Made by a program: the position numbers and the translations under genes
The notes under the pieces: generated by a model
Told to the model about the DNA's origin: nothing
Database searches by the model: none
What the model saw: the letters and a program-made list of their open reading frames with translations, nothing else
Assembly: GCA_031257655.1 (NCBI GenBank)
Contig: JAIROF010000035.1
Span: 1 to 7,560 of the forward strand
Length of the DNA stretch: 7,560 nt
Source: Prevotellaceae bacterium
GTDB taxonomy: Bacteria; Bacteroidota; Bacteroidia; Bacteroidales; UBA932
Direction: 5' to 3'
Shown here: in pieces, positions 1-6,567 of the stretch
Layout of the letters: each line of letters starts with the position of its first letter
Position numbering within the stretch: position 1 is the stretch's first letter

Positions 1-1
1 T

Positions 2-724
2 TACGTGTGGGAGTACAGCACGAACGGGACAGCGTGGACGGCTATCAACAACAGCGATTCCGCCGAATACACCCACAGCGTCAGCCTGACCGAAACAACC
101 ATGTATCGGCGAAAGTTCAGCAACGCCTGCGGCGAGGTGTACAGCGACACAATTACGGTAACGGTGAACAGCGAGCTGAATGGCGGTAAAATCGGCGCAA
201 ATCAGGAAATCTGCTACAACACCCGGCCTGCAAGGTTTACATCGGAGGAGGCGGCAAGCGGCGGTCGCGGAGCAAACGCTTACGTATGGGAGTACAGCAC
301 GAACGGGACAGCGTGGACGGCTATCAACAACAGCGATTCCGTCGCCTACACCCACAGCGTCAGCCTGACCGAAACAACCATGTATCGGCGAAAGTTCAGC
401 AACGACTGCGGCGAGGTGTACAGCGACACAATTACGGTAACGGTGAACAGCGAGCTGAATGGCGGTAAAATCGGCTCAGATCAGGAAATCTGCTACAACA
501 CCCAGCCTGCAAGGTTTACATCGGCGGAGGCTGCAAGCGGCGGTCGCGGAGCAAACGTTTACGAGTGGGAGTACAGCACGAACGGGACAGCGTGGACGGC
601 TATCAACAACAGCGATTCCGCCGAATACACCCACAGCGTCAGCCTGACCGAAACAACGAAGTATCGGCGCAAGTTCGGCAACGCCTGCGGAGCGGTGTAC
701 AGCGACACGATAACGGTAACGGTG
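2..724 (+). repeat. In-frame 279-bp tandem repeats encoding PKD-like domains
   Basis: The period is exactly 279 bp (93 codons). By domain phase there is a partial unit at 2-166 and full units at 167-445 and 446-724. By eye, the 279 bases from position 1 and the next 279 differ at about 11 positions (about 96% identity), many of them synonymous or clustered. The last copy diverges more at its 3' end, where NSELNGG is replaced by KTCAC at the change to InlB repeats. More copies probably lie upstream of the window. The near-identity points to recent duplication or gene conversion, so copy number may vary between strains. Confidence 0.93.
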
Positions 725-2050
725 AAGACGTGCGCCTGCACCGTTACCTTTAACGGCAACGGCGGCGGTCCTCCTCCCGCCGACACGTCGGTTGAATATG
801 GCGGCAAGGTTGCCGCGCCTGCCGCCATAATGAAAATCGGCCACGACTTTGTTTCATGGTGCCGCGACGCTGAGCTTACCACGCCCTGGGACTTCGACGC
901 CGACATAGTAACGCAAAGCATCACGCTCTACGCCGAATGGACGCCCAGCTACTACACCGTTGCCTTTAACGGCAACGGCGGCATCCCCGAGCTCTCCGGC
1001 ACGGTAGTTGAGCACGGCGGCACGGTCTCCGCGCCTGTCTCAAACCCAACAAAAGAGGGTTACATCTTCAATGGCTGGTACTCGGACTCGGCGGGCAAGC
1101 ACCTCTGGGATTTCGGCTTCAGGATTTTAGAAGACAGAACGCTCTACGCCGGTTGGACGCCCCTCAGCGACATAAAGTCGCTTGCCCTCCTGGACGAGAA
1201 CGACAACGAGCTGGTTAGCTTGGGGTACGAGAACATAAGCGATGCCACCTACTATGAGCTGCCCTGCAACCTTACCAACGACAGCCTTACCATTGCCGCC
1301 ACCCTGTTCGATAGCGCGACCGTACGCTTCGAATGGGAATCGCTATCCATCTCCGTCTTGCCCAATACCCCCTATAGCTGGGGGGTGGACGTAAGCAAAC
1401 CCGGAAGCAAAACCTTCACCATTGTCTTCTCCTCCGGCAAGCGCTACACGTTGGTGGTGAGCAAGCGCTACGGCCTCTTTGACCTAATCACCGAGCACAT
1501 GGGCAACATCCGCGTGGTGCTCAACAACCCCGAGCTCAACGGTGGCCTCAAGTTCGATTTTTGCCGCTGGCACTACAAGAAAGCCGGAGATAAGTGGGAC
1601 GTGGTGCAGAGCGGCAGCAAGCTTTACTACTCCGCCGGCCCCAGCATCACGGATAAGTTCAGCCCGGAGGATTCCATGCGCGTTGAGCTCCGCACCGTTG
1701 ACGGCAGCGCACTCACAACCTGCCCCGACGCCGACATAGCGGGCAAAAACTCCGCCAACGGCGGCAGCAGCAGCCTCAAGAGCGATGTGGACATAGACGA
1801 CTACGCCTACCCGAATCCTGTTCGCGGCGGGAGCAAGATTTACATTAAGGAAAGCCTCTTCATTGCCAGCGATGGCGAGGAGCGCTACTCCACCTGCCGT
1901 TTGTTCACCAGCCAGGGCAGGCTTGTGCTCAGCGGCAGCGCCTCCGCCCTCATCGAGGGGCTCGTCATGCCCGAAACCTCCGGCTCCTACTTCCTCATCC
2001 TCGACGGCAAGGCGGGCAGACGGGCAATACAGATAGCGGTGATCAATTAG
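2..2050 (+). CDS. Large T9SS-secreted surface protein with PKD-like and InlB-type repeats (5' partial)
   Basis: The reading frame is open from the window edge (first full codon at 2) to TAG at 2048-2050, so the N-terminus and signal peptide lie outside; the GTG at 5 is an internal Val codon of a repeat, not a start. Visible domains, counting from base 2: a partial PKD/Ig-like domain (residues 1-55), two complete 93-residue copies (56-148, 149-241) with motifs such as WEYSTNGTAW and YRRKF and a conserved Cys pair (ICYN, ACGE), two InlB/Flg_new repeats (about 246-315 and 317-387, with TVTFNGNGG and LYAEWTP), a cadherin-like beta-sandwich (about 388-494, ending YTLVV), an Ig-like region, and a C-terminal sorting domain (602-682) with YPNPVRGG, CRLFTSQGRLV and GSYFLIL. 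Known of the family: such C-terminal domains direct export through the type IX system and anchoring at or release from the outer membrane. Inferred: a cell-surface or secreted adhesin-like protein; the ligand is unknown. The domain architecture is clear, the specific role is not. Confidence 0.93.
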   Translation, partial: YVWEYSTNGTAWTAINNSDSAEYTHSVSLTETTMYRRKFSNACGEVYSDTITVTVNSELNGGKIGANQEICYNTRPARFTSEEAASGGRGANAYVWEYSTNGTAWTAINNSDSVAYTHSVSLTETTMYRRKFSNDCGEVYSDTITVTVNSELNGGKIGSDQEICYNTQPARFTSAEAASGGRGANVYEWEYSTNGTAWTAINNSDSAEYTHSVSLTETTKYRRKFGNACGAVYSDTITVTVKTCACTVTFNGNGGGPPPADTSVEYGGKVAAPAAIMKIGHDFVSWCRDAELTTPWDFDADIVTQSITLYAEWTPSYYTVAFNGNGGIPELSGTVVEHGGTVSAPVSNPTKEGYIFNGWYSDSAGKHLWDFGFRILEDRTLYAGWTPLSDIKSLALLDENDNELVSLGYENISDATYYELPCNLTNDSLTIAATLFDSATVRFEWESLSISVLPNTPYSWGVDVSKPGSKTFTIVFSSGKRYTLVVSKRYGLFDLITEHMGNIRVVLNNPELNGGLKFDFCRWHYKKAGDKWDVVQSGSKLYYSAGPSITDKFSPEDSMRVELRTVDGSALTTCPDADIAGKNSANGGSSSLKSDVDIDDYAYPNPVRGGSKIYIKESLFIASDGEERYSTCRLFTSQGRLVLSGSASALIEGLVMPETSGSYFLILDGKAGRRAIQIAVIN

Positions 2051-2073
2051 GAATATTATCCTCTAATCTCCAC

Positions 2074-2267
2074 AAAAAAGAGTTGGTAATGTCATAAATT
2101 GTACGATACGGTAAGTATTATGTTGATTATAAATCATTTACATTAATGAGGTTGATGAGGTTGTTATTTCTACTATATCTCCCTGATACTGAGGTTGTTT
2201 TGTCACTAAAATCCGGTGTAAATTAGGTTTTTTCGCTCTCTACAATTTATGACACTACCCTTTTTTT
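2074..2267. repeat. AT-rich segment with imperfect inverted ends (possible insertion-sequence remnant)
   Basis: GTCATAAATTGTA at 2091-2103 is perfectly inverted at 2241-2253. The similarity extends outward imperfectly: an A-run then GGTAAT on the left, against AAAAAAAGGGTAGT read on the opposite strand on the right, with a gap of a few bases. About 137 AT-rich bases lie between the cores with no credible reading frame. The ends resemble transposase-recognised terminal repeats, and the right one recalls IS256/mutator-type ends, but that family assignment is from memory and weak. I found no flanking target duplication. It could be a solo remnant or a MITE. The outer A/T runs overlap the next inverted repeat. 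Confidence 0.4.
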
Positions 2268-2454
2268 GAGGTGCTATGAAAATTCAGATGAGTAGCATAC
2301 GGAGCAACCGTAACGGGAGGAAGAGTACGGGTCGTCCCTGCGGGACGGTGCAGAAACGGGTGCTTCGCACGGCGTAGCGTGGACGCTACGCCGTGCGAAG
2401 GGCAAGGGGGCTGGTGGCAGGGGAGTTCTGAATTTTCATAGCACCTCAAAAAAA
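2261..2454. mobile_element. MITE-like element with perfect 27-bp terminal inverted repeats
   Basis: Bases 2261-2287 (T7 then GAGGTGCTATGAAAATTCAG) are an exact reverse complement of 2428-2454, giving a 194-bp unit. Inside are a small hairpin (CGTCCC/GGGACG, 2333-2347) and a large perfect hairpin (2363-2400). No transposase is encoded, and no clear target-site duplication is visible next to the ends. The T-run is on the left and the A-run on the right on both strands, which is the opposite of an intrinsic terminator. Size, perfect ends and lack of coding capacity fit a miniature inverted-repeat transposable element or another dispersed structured repeat. Multicopy status cannot be seen in one window. 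Confidence 0.5.
2363..2400. repeat. Perfect 18-bp inverted repeat (GC-rich hairpin)
   Basis: CTTCGCACGGCGTAGCGT at 2363-2380 is followed by GG and then its exact reverse complement at 2383-2400. It would make a long cruciform or RNA stem; the innermost pairs must open to form a loop. It lies inside the 194-bp inverted-repeat element. No T-tract follows on either strand, so it does not look like a rho-independent terminator. Confidence 0.8.
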
Positions 2455-2709
2455 GAATTAGCCAATATTTCTGAAAAAATGCCGCTCGTAGCCTAACGCG
2501 CACAGGAAATTTTGGAGGATTTGAATGGTGAGCTCAGTTGTCGTACGCCGAAGTTTGGTAAGCCGCTTTCTCCATTTGCAGCTTGCGTTGCTCACTTGCA
2601 TGGCCGATGGCGCTGGTAGATTGCCACGTTTGCATCGACGCCGTAGCTGCCGCGCCGCGCGCTGCTGTGCATCGGTTGGCTGCGCCGCGCAGTGCCCGCC
2701 GCCGCGCTC
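2455..2709. other. Unassigned intergenic stretch downstream of the TPR gene
   Basis: This is the rest of the 659-base gap between the surface protein and the TPR gene. It changes from AT-rich (2455-2520) to strongly GC-rich (about 2635-2709, with CGCC/GCGC runs and a small stem CTGCG-CCG-CGCAG near 2683). Open frames exist on both strands, but their translations are rich in Arg, Cys and Ala, show no family motif and overlap the end of the TPR gene. I see no T-tract terminator and no RNA gene here. Confidence 0.5.
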
Positions 2710-4710
2710 CTACTTCTTTACGCAGAATCGCTTTATAACGTTGTATGCCTCTTGGATGCCCAGTTCGCCGGATTTGCTGATGTCGAGGCAACCTTTTTCG
2801 GTGTCGCGCAGGTAAATTTGCACCAGCCCTCGGTTGTAGTAGGCTTCGCCCATGCCGGGGTGCAGGGCTATGGCCTGCGTGTAGCTGTCGATGGCTTCGG
2901 GCATTTGGTTGGAGTTGCACTGCAGGTTTCCGAGGTTGTAGTAGGCGTAGGCAAAGTCGGGCTGGAGCTCAATGGTTTGCCGGAGGTCGCTGATGGCGTC
3001 GCTGTAGTTGTAGAGCTTGGTTTCGCTGTGCGATTTGTACTGCATGGAGGTGGAGTTGTCGTGCTCAAGCACGATGGTCTGCGTGTTGTTGTCGATGCCG
3101 GCGATGAACTCCACCATTTCGCTCTGCGCCACGCTGCGGTTAAAGTAGTAGAAGGGGTTTTTCCTGTCGATGCTGAGCGCCTGCTTGTAGTAGGTGAGGG
3201 CGGCGGTGTACTGGTTTTGCTCTTCCAGCAGGGAGGCCTTTGCGAAGTATCCGAGGCTGCTAGCGCCGGCGCTGTCTATGAGGCGCTCGCTTTGCTGCGT
3301 GAGGTGTCGCAGGGTAGCCGTGCTGCGCGGGGGTTTTCCGTTTGCGATGGCGATGGGCATGGCGTCGCGCGCCTGCTGCCTGAACTTTTCGAAGTCTGCG
3401 TTGAAGTATGCGCCGTAGCGCCGCTGGTCGTCGTCAATTCCCGTTGCCATGCGGAACAGGGGTAGGAGGGTGATGTCCACGCGGCGGTACTGGAGCTGGT
3501 CGCCGGAGAAGCTTTTGTTGCCAAAGTCGGCGTCGAAGGCCACCAGCTGGTTGAACTTTTGGCTGGTATCGGCGTATGCGGCCAGGCTGCTGTCTAAGGT
3601 CAGCTTGCTCTGGTGCTCGGCAATTTTTTTCATGGCGACATCGTAGTCCCGCTTTGCGCCGCGCAGGTCGTTGCGCATGCGCTTAGCGTAGGAGCGGTTG
3701 AGGTAGGCGTTGGCAAAGTCCGGGTAGATTTCGATGGCCTTGCTGTAGTCGTCGATGGCCTGCTGGGGCATTTGCTTTTCGAGGTAGACGGCGGCGCGGT
3801 TGTAGTAAATGAGCACGTTTCCGGGGTTGATGTCTGCGGCCTGGGTGTAGCTTTCGAGGGCGCGGTCGTAGTCGCCCGTTTGCGACAGCATGAGGGCGCG
3901 GTTGTAGAGGGTCAGGGCGTTGTAGGGGTCGAGCTCGAGCACCTTATCGAAGTCGTGCAGGGCGCCGCCGATGTCCTTGCTGTTGTAGCGGGTAATGGCG
4001 CGAAAGTAGTAGTTGATGGCCGATGTGGTGTCGAGCGCTATGGCCTCGTTGAAGTCTTTCAGGGCGAGGTCATTTTTGTTTTGCATGGCGTACACTCGTC
4101 CGCGTCGGCTGTAGCCGTCGGCGTCGTAGCGGTTTATGGCGATGGCGCGGTTGTAGTCGGCAATGGCGGCGATGGTATCCTGCAGGAACAGCTTGCAGGT
4201 GCCGCGGTTTACGTATCCCTCCGAGGCCTTTGGCTCGTAGTGCAAAAAGCGGTCGAAGTCGCGGATAGCTTTTTCGAACTGCTGCAGGAAGAAGTGGCTC
4301 AGCGCGCGGCTGTAGTACACGCCGGGCAGCTCTGGGCGCAGGTCGTTGGCCTCTTCGAGGTCTTTGAGCGCCGCGTCGTGGTTGCCGAGGCTGTTGTGCG
4401 TGATGGCGCGGTAGAAGTAGGCGAAGGTGAACACCGGGTTGAGGCGTATGGCCTTGTTGAAGTCGTTGAGGGCGCCAATAAAGTCGCCGAGGTTATACTT
4501 GGCAATGGCGCGGCGAAAGTAGGCGTCGTGCATGTTGGTATCTACCCTGATGAGCACGTTGAAGCTCTCAATGGCGGCCGTATATTTGCGGTCGATGAGC
4601 TCGCTCGTGCCCTTCCTGAAGAAGTACTCCTTGTTGATTTGCGCCAGCGTTTTTTGGCAAAACAGCAGGGGTAGAAGCAGTAGTAGTATGGTGGCTATTT
4701 TTCGGGACAT
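2710..4710 (-). CDS. Exported tetratricopeptide (TPR) repeat protein
   Basis: The 666-residue product starts at ATG (4708-4710) and ends at TAG (2710-2712). A signal peptide is clear: MSRK, a Leu-rich core at 7-17, and a probable signal peptidase I site after TLA (residue 23); the Cys at 18 is not in a good lipobox. Ten TPR units run nearly without break from about residue 26 to 365, with typical A-x-x-D-(F/Y)-x-x-A-I-x-L/I-x-P ends such as DFNKAIRLNP and DYSKAIEIYP. A non-TPR segment covers about 366-483. About four more TPRs follow to about 653, one of them split by roughly 33 extra residues (about 536-568). TPR arrays are protein-binding scaffolds, so this is probably a periplasmic or envelope-associated scaffold; its partner is unknown. 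It lies 99 bases downstream of mtgA on the same strand and may share its transcript. No catalytic motif is seen. Confidence 0.9.
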   Translation of the reverse strand: MSRKIATILLLLLPLLFCQKTLAQINKEYFFRKGTSELIDRKYTAAIESFNVLIRVDTNMHDAYFRRAIAKYNLGDFIGALNDFNKAIRLNPVFTFAYFYRAITHNSLGNHDAALKDLEEANDLRPELPGVYYSRALSHFFLQQFEKAIRDFDRFLHYEPKASEGYVNRGTCKLFLQDTIAAIADYNRAIAINRYDADGYSRRGRVYAMQNKNDLALKDFNEAIALDTTSAINYYFRAITRYNSKDIGGALHDFDKVLELDPYNALTLYNRALMLSQTGDYDRALESYTQAADINPGNVLIYYNRAAVYLEKQMPQQAIDDYSKAIEIYPDFANAYLNRSYAKRMRNDLRGAKRDYDVAMKKIAEHQSKLTLDSSLAAYADTSQKFNQLVAFDADFGNKSFSGDQLQYRRVDITLLPLFRMATGIDDDQRRYGAYFNADFEKFRQQARDAMPIAIANGKPPRSTATLRHLTQQSERLIDSAGASSLGYFAKASLLEEQNQYTAALTYYKQALSIDRKNPFYYFNRSVAQSEMVEFIAGIDNNTQTIVLEHDNSTSMQYKSHSETKLYNYSDAISDLRQTIELQPDFAYAYYNLGNLQCNSNQMPEAIDSYTQAIALHPGMGEAYYNRGLVQIYLRDTEKGCLDISKSGELGIQEAYNVIKRFCVKK

Positions 4711-4730
4711 TTTTCAAGTATAATTCAAAA

Positions 4731-4755
4731 TTCAACGATTCTAACGATTCAACGA
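4731..4755. repeat. Three short tandem copies of TTC(T)AACGA upstream of the TPR gene
   Basis: TTCAACGA (4731-4738), TTCTAACGA (4739-4747) and TTCAACGA (4748-4755) lie 21-45 bases before the TPR start codon, in its leader on the minus strand. They could be a low-complexity short sequence repeat or a binding site; nothing here decides between them. Confidence 0.6.
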
Positions 4756-4778
4756 TTGCTATGGCTCGGCGTTCTCGC

Positions 4779-4809
4779 GCGGCGGCGGCTGCGGCTGCGG
4801 CTGCTGCTG
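4779..4809. repeat. GCK trinucleotide tract directly after the mtgA stop
   Basis: Ten GCG/GCT triplets run from 4779 to 4808, separated by one base from the mtgA stop codon (TAA on the minus strand, 4810-4812). On the minus strand it reads as AGC and CGC triplets. It is outside any supported gene. Confidence 0.75.
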
Positions 4810-5610
4810 TTAGCTGTCTTCTATGCGCCACTGCTCAAGGTAGTTGACCTTTATTTTTTTAATATCCTTAATATTTTTGTACCACCCGGTATCGAGCATT
4901 TTTGTCATCACGGTGTAGATGTGCTCTTTTCGCTGGAGCATGTATGGCGAAGGCTTTGCCGGGTTGAACTTGTGCGGGTTTGGCAGCGAAATGGCGATGA
5001 GCGTGCTTTCGCTTTTGCTGAGCTTGAGCGCGGGCTTGCGGAAGTATCGCTGGGCGGCGGCCTCCACGCCGTACATGTCGCGGCCTGTTTCCATCACGTT
5101 GAGGTACACCTCCATGATGCGCGCCTTGCCCCATATAGCCTCTATCAGCACGGTGAAGCCCGCCTCGGCCACCTTTCGCGGCCAGGTGCGGTTGGGCGGC
5201 AAAAAAACGTTCTTGGCGGTTTGCTGCGAAATGGTGCTTGCGCCGTACACCTTTTTGCGCTGCTCGCTGTTGCGCCGCATGGCCCAGATGATGGCGTCCA
5301 CGTCAAACCCCTTGTGGTAAAAAAAGTTGTTGTCTTCGGTGGCAATCACGGCGCAGGCCACGTCGGGCGAAATGCTGTCCAGAGGCATCCAGCGCTTATC
5401 GGGCGCCACGCGGCTTTTTTGGCGGTTGATGACCATAAGCGGCGTGATGCTCACCGGCGCCGTTCGCAGCGCGTACACTATGAGTAAAATAGAAAGAATA
5501 ACCGTAATTAGCATAGCGCAGAGTATCCGCGCCAACTTGTTGATGGTCACGTATACTATGTAGACTATGTTGAGCTTGTTTTTCACTTTTGTAATGAGCA
5601 AATTGCACAA
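4810..5610 (-). CDS. mtgA: Monofunctional biosynthetic peptidoglycan transglycosylase
   Basis: A GT51 glycosyltransferase that polymerises lipid II into glycan strands at the outer face of the inner membrane. From the upstream TTG the product is 266 residues. One membrane anchor lies at about 27-47, followed by the GT51 motifs: ATEDNNFFYHKGFD (90-103, catalytic Glu92), GASTISQQTAKNVFL (123-137), RKVAE with EAIWGKARIMEVYLN (145-171) and YGVEAAAQRYFRKP (180-193), then SLPNP (208-212). There is no transpeptidase domain, so it is monofunctional, and its length fits the MtgA family. The start is uncertain: no ATG precedes the anchor. Candidates are TTG at 5610, GTG at 5586 or 5550, and ATG at 5514; the last leaves no basic residue before the anchor, so an upstream start is more likely. 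It is divergent from gldF and followed by the TPR gene, possibly as an operon. Confidence 0.93.
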   Translation of the reverse strand: MCNLLITKVKNKLNIVYIVYVTINKLARILCAMLITVILSILLIVYALRTAPVSITPLMVINRQKSRVAPDKRWMPLDSISPDVACAVIATEDNNFFYHKGFDVDAIIWAMRRNSEQRKKVYGASTISQQTAKNVFLPPNRTWPRKVAEAGFTVLIEAIWGKARIMEVYLNVMETGRDMYGVEAAAQRYFRKPALKLSKSESTLIAISLPNPHKFNPAKPSPYMLQRKEHIYTVMTKMLDTGWYKNIKDIKKIKVNYLEQWRIEDS

Positions 5611-5630
5611 ATTAGGCGTATAGCCGCCTG

Positions 5631-5662
5631 CAAAAGTAGCATACTTTGCTATTTTTGCCTAA
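5631..5662 (-). promoter_or_regulatory. Candidate Bacteroidota-type promoter for mtgA
   Basis: On the minus strand TACTTTTG (5638-5631) matches the TAnnTTTG -7 box exactly. TTAG (5662-5659) lies 20 bases upstream as a near-match to the TTTG -33 box. Transcription would start a little upstream of the TTG at 5610. The assignment rests on pattern match and position only. Confidence 0.4.
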
Positions 5663-5667
5663 CTTTG
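5650..5667 (+). promoter_or_regulatory. Candidate -7 boxes for gldF
   Basis: Two exact TAnnTTTG matches lie upstream of gldF: TATTTTTG (5650-5657) and TAACTTTG (5660-5667), about 35-45 bases before the ATG. Neither has a good TTTG -33 box at the usual spacing; the nearest TTTG, at 5645-5648, is too close. Either could be the real -7 element, and they overlap the opposite-strand promoter, so firing in the two directions might interfere. Confidence 0.3.
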
Positions 5668-5701
5668 GCCGTTCAAATTGTTAAGTTCTTGGGGAAATTT
5701 C

Positions 5702-6445
5702 ATGTTTTTTATCTTTAAAAAAGAGGTAGTTTCGTTCTTTTCGTCGCTCACGGGCTACATCGCGGTAGGGGTTTTTCTGCTGCTTTGCAGCTGGTTTCTA
5801 TGGCTTTCGCCGGGCGACCTGAACGTGCTCGACGCCGGATACGCCAGCATCGACGGGCTGTTTTTCATCGCCCCGTGGCTCTTCCTGTTTCTGGCGCCGG
5901 CCATTACCATGCGCAGCTTTGCCGAGGAGCGCAAGGCCGGCACCATGGAGATGCTGCTCACGCACCCGCTCACCGAGCTCGATCTCATTGCGGGCAAGTT
6001 TCTGGCGGCGGTTGCCGTGGCCGCCATTGCGCTTTTGCCGGCGCTGCTGTACTTCTACACCGTTGCGGATTTGGGCAACCCCGCCGGCAACGTCGACAGC
6101 GGCGCTACCTGGGGGGCGCTCATCGGGCTGCTGCTGCTGGCGGCCTGCTACTCGGCGGTAGGAATCTTTGCCTCGCTGCTCACCGACAGCCAGCTGGTGG
6201 CGTTTCTCCTGGCTGCGGCCATGTGCTTTTTCATGTACTTAGGCTTCGACGGGCTGGCCGAGCTGCCCTACGCTAAGGCGATAAACAGCGCGGTGGCCAA
6301 CCTTGGCCTCAGCCGGCACTACAAGTCCATTAGCCGTGGCGTGGTAGACCTCCGCGACATGGCCTACTTTGCGGGCGTAATTGCCGTCTTCCTCGCCGCC
6401 GCAAGGCTAAAGCTGAGGGCAAGAGCGTGGGCAATTAGGAATTAG
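5702..6445 (+). CDS. gldF: Gliding motility-associated ABC transporter permease GldF
   Basis: This 247-residue integral membrane protein resembles the permease subunit of the Gld ABC transporter (GldA ATPase, GldF and GldG) known from Flavobacterium gliding. ATG at 5702 was chosen because a GGGGAA ribosome-site-like stretch (5691-5696) precedes it and the product then starts MFFIFKKEV, as family members do; the longer TTG start at 5678 has no support. About six membrane segments are predicted by eye (17-37, 52-70, 97-120, 137-160, 163-181, 219-236). Family-like motifs are APAITMRSFAEERKAGTMEML (65-85), LGNPAGN (124-130), the GFDGLAEL stretch (181-188) and HYKSISRGVVDLRD (206-219). gldG, usually adjacent, is not downstream; ung follows after 122 bases. 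The last residues and the stop are encoded by a heptamer array. The role in a non-gliding host would be uncertain. Confidence 0.92.
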   Translation: MFFIFKKEVVSFFSSLTGYIAVGVFLLLCSWFLWLSPGDLNVLDAGYASIDGLFFIAPWLFLFLAPAITMRSFAEERKAGTMEMLLTHPLTELDLIAGKFLAAVAVAAIALLPALLYFYTVADLGNPAGNVDSGATWGALIGLLLLAACYSAVGIFASLLTDSQLVAFLLAAAMCFFMYLGFDGLAELPYAKAINSAVANLGLSRHYKSISRGVVDLRDMAYFAGVIAVFLAAARLKLRARAWAIRN

Positions 6446-6472
6446 GAATTAAGAATTAAGAATTAGGAATTG
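6433..6472. repeat. AATTAGG/AATTAAG heptamer array overlapping the gldF stop
   Basis: Five consecutive heptamers AATTARG (6433-6467: AATTAGG, AATTAGG, AATTAAG, AATTAAG, AATTAGG) are followed by a decayed copy. The first two encode the end of gldF, and its TAG stop (6443-6445) lies in the second. Because seven is not a multiple of three, the array gives a TAG or TAA in every forward frame within three units. Confidence 0.88.
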
Positions 6473-6486
6473 GCGCAGGCGTGTAG

Positions 6487-6506
6487 GGGCAGGGCACGCC
6501 CTGCCC
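6487..6506. repeat. GC-rich 9-bp hairpin between gldF and ung
   Basis: GGGCAGGGC (6487-6495) and GCCCTGCCC (6498-6506) are perfect complements separated by two bases. No T-run follows, so a classic terminator is unlikely, though it could slow polymerase or protect the gldF message 3' end. It resembles REP-type palindromic repeats. Confidence 0.65.
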
Positions 6507-6534
6507 AATGCACGCTGCCCAATGCACGCTGCCC
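6507..6534 (+). repeat. Direct duplication of AATGCACGCTGCCC
   Basis: The 14-mer occurs at 6507-6520 and again, exactly, at 6521-6534, directly after the hairpin. Its final CTGCCC matches the last six bases of the hairpin's right arm, suggesting that it expanded by slippage from the hairpin edge. Confidence 0.8.
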
Positions 6535-6567
6535 ATACAATTAGTCATTGAGTAAGCCTGAAATATT

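Noticed and set aside
2261..2454. Rho-independent terminator for the surface-protein gene
   Set aside because: The T-run comes before the stem on both strands and none follows it, and the outer arms are about 140 bases apart.
2255..2503. Minus-strand ORF across the MITE-like element (82 codons)
   Set aside because: It simply reads through both inverted arms and the palindrome. No start signal or recognisable domain; more likely non-coding repeat.
2525..2815. Forward ORF of 96 codons with GGAGG upstream of its ATG
   Set aside because: It overlaps the end of the well-supported TPR gene, and its translation is Arg/Cys-rich with no family motif. The purine run is probably chance.
2692..4674. 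Long open frames on the plus strand opposite the TPR gene
   Set aside because: They are Val/Gly/Ala-rich antisense shadows of GC-biased codons; the minus-strand frame has a signal peptide and clear TPR repeats.
4568..4831. Minus-strand ORF with a poly-Ala run
   Set aside because: The Ala run is the GCK triplet tract read in one frame; the ORF overlaps both mtgA and the TPR gene out of frame.
5678..5701. Longer gldF start (TTG at 5678)
   Set aside because: The ATG at 5702 has a purine-rich site at the right distance and matches the family N-terminus.
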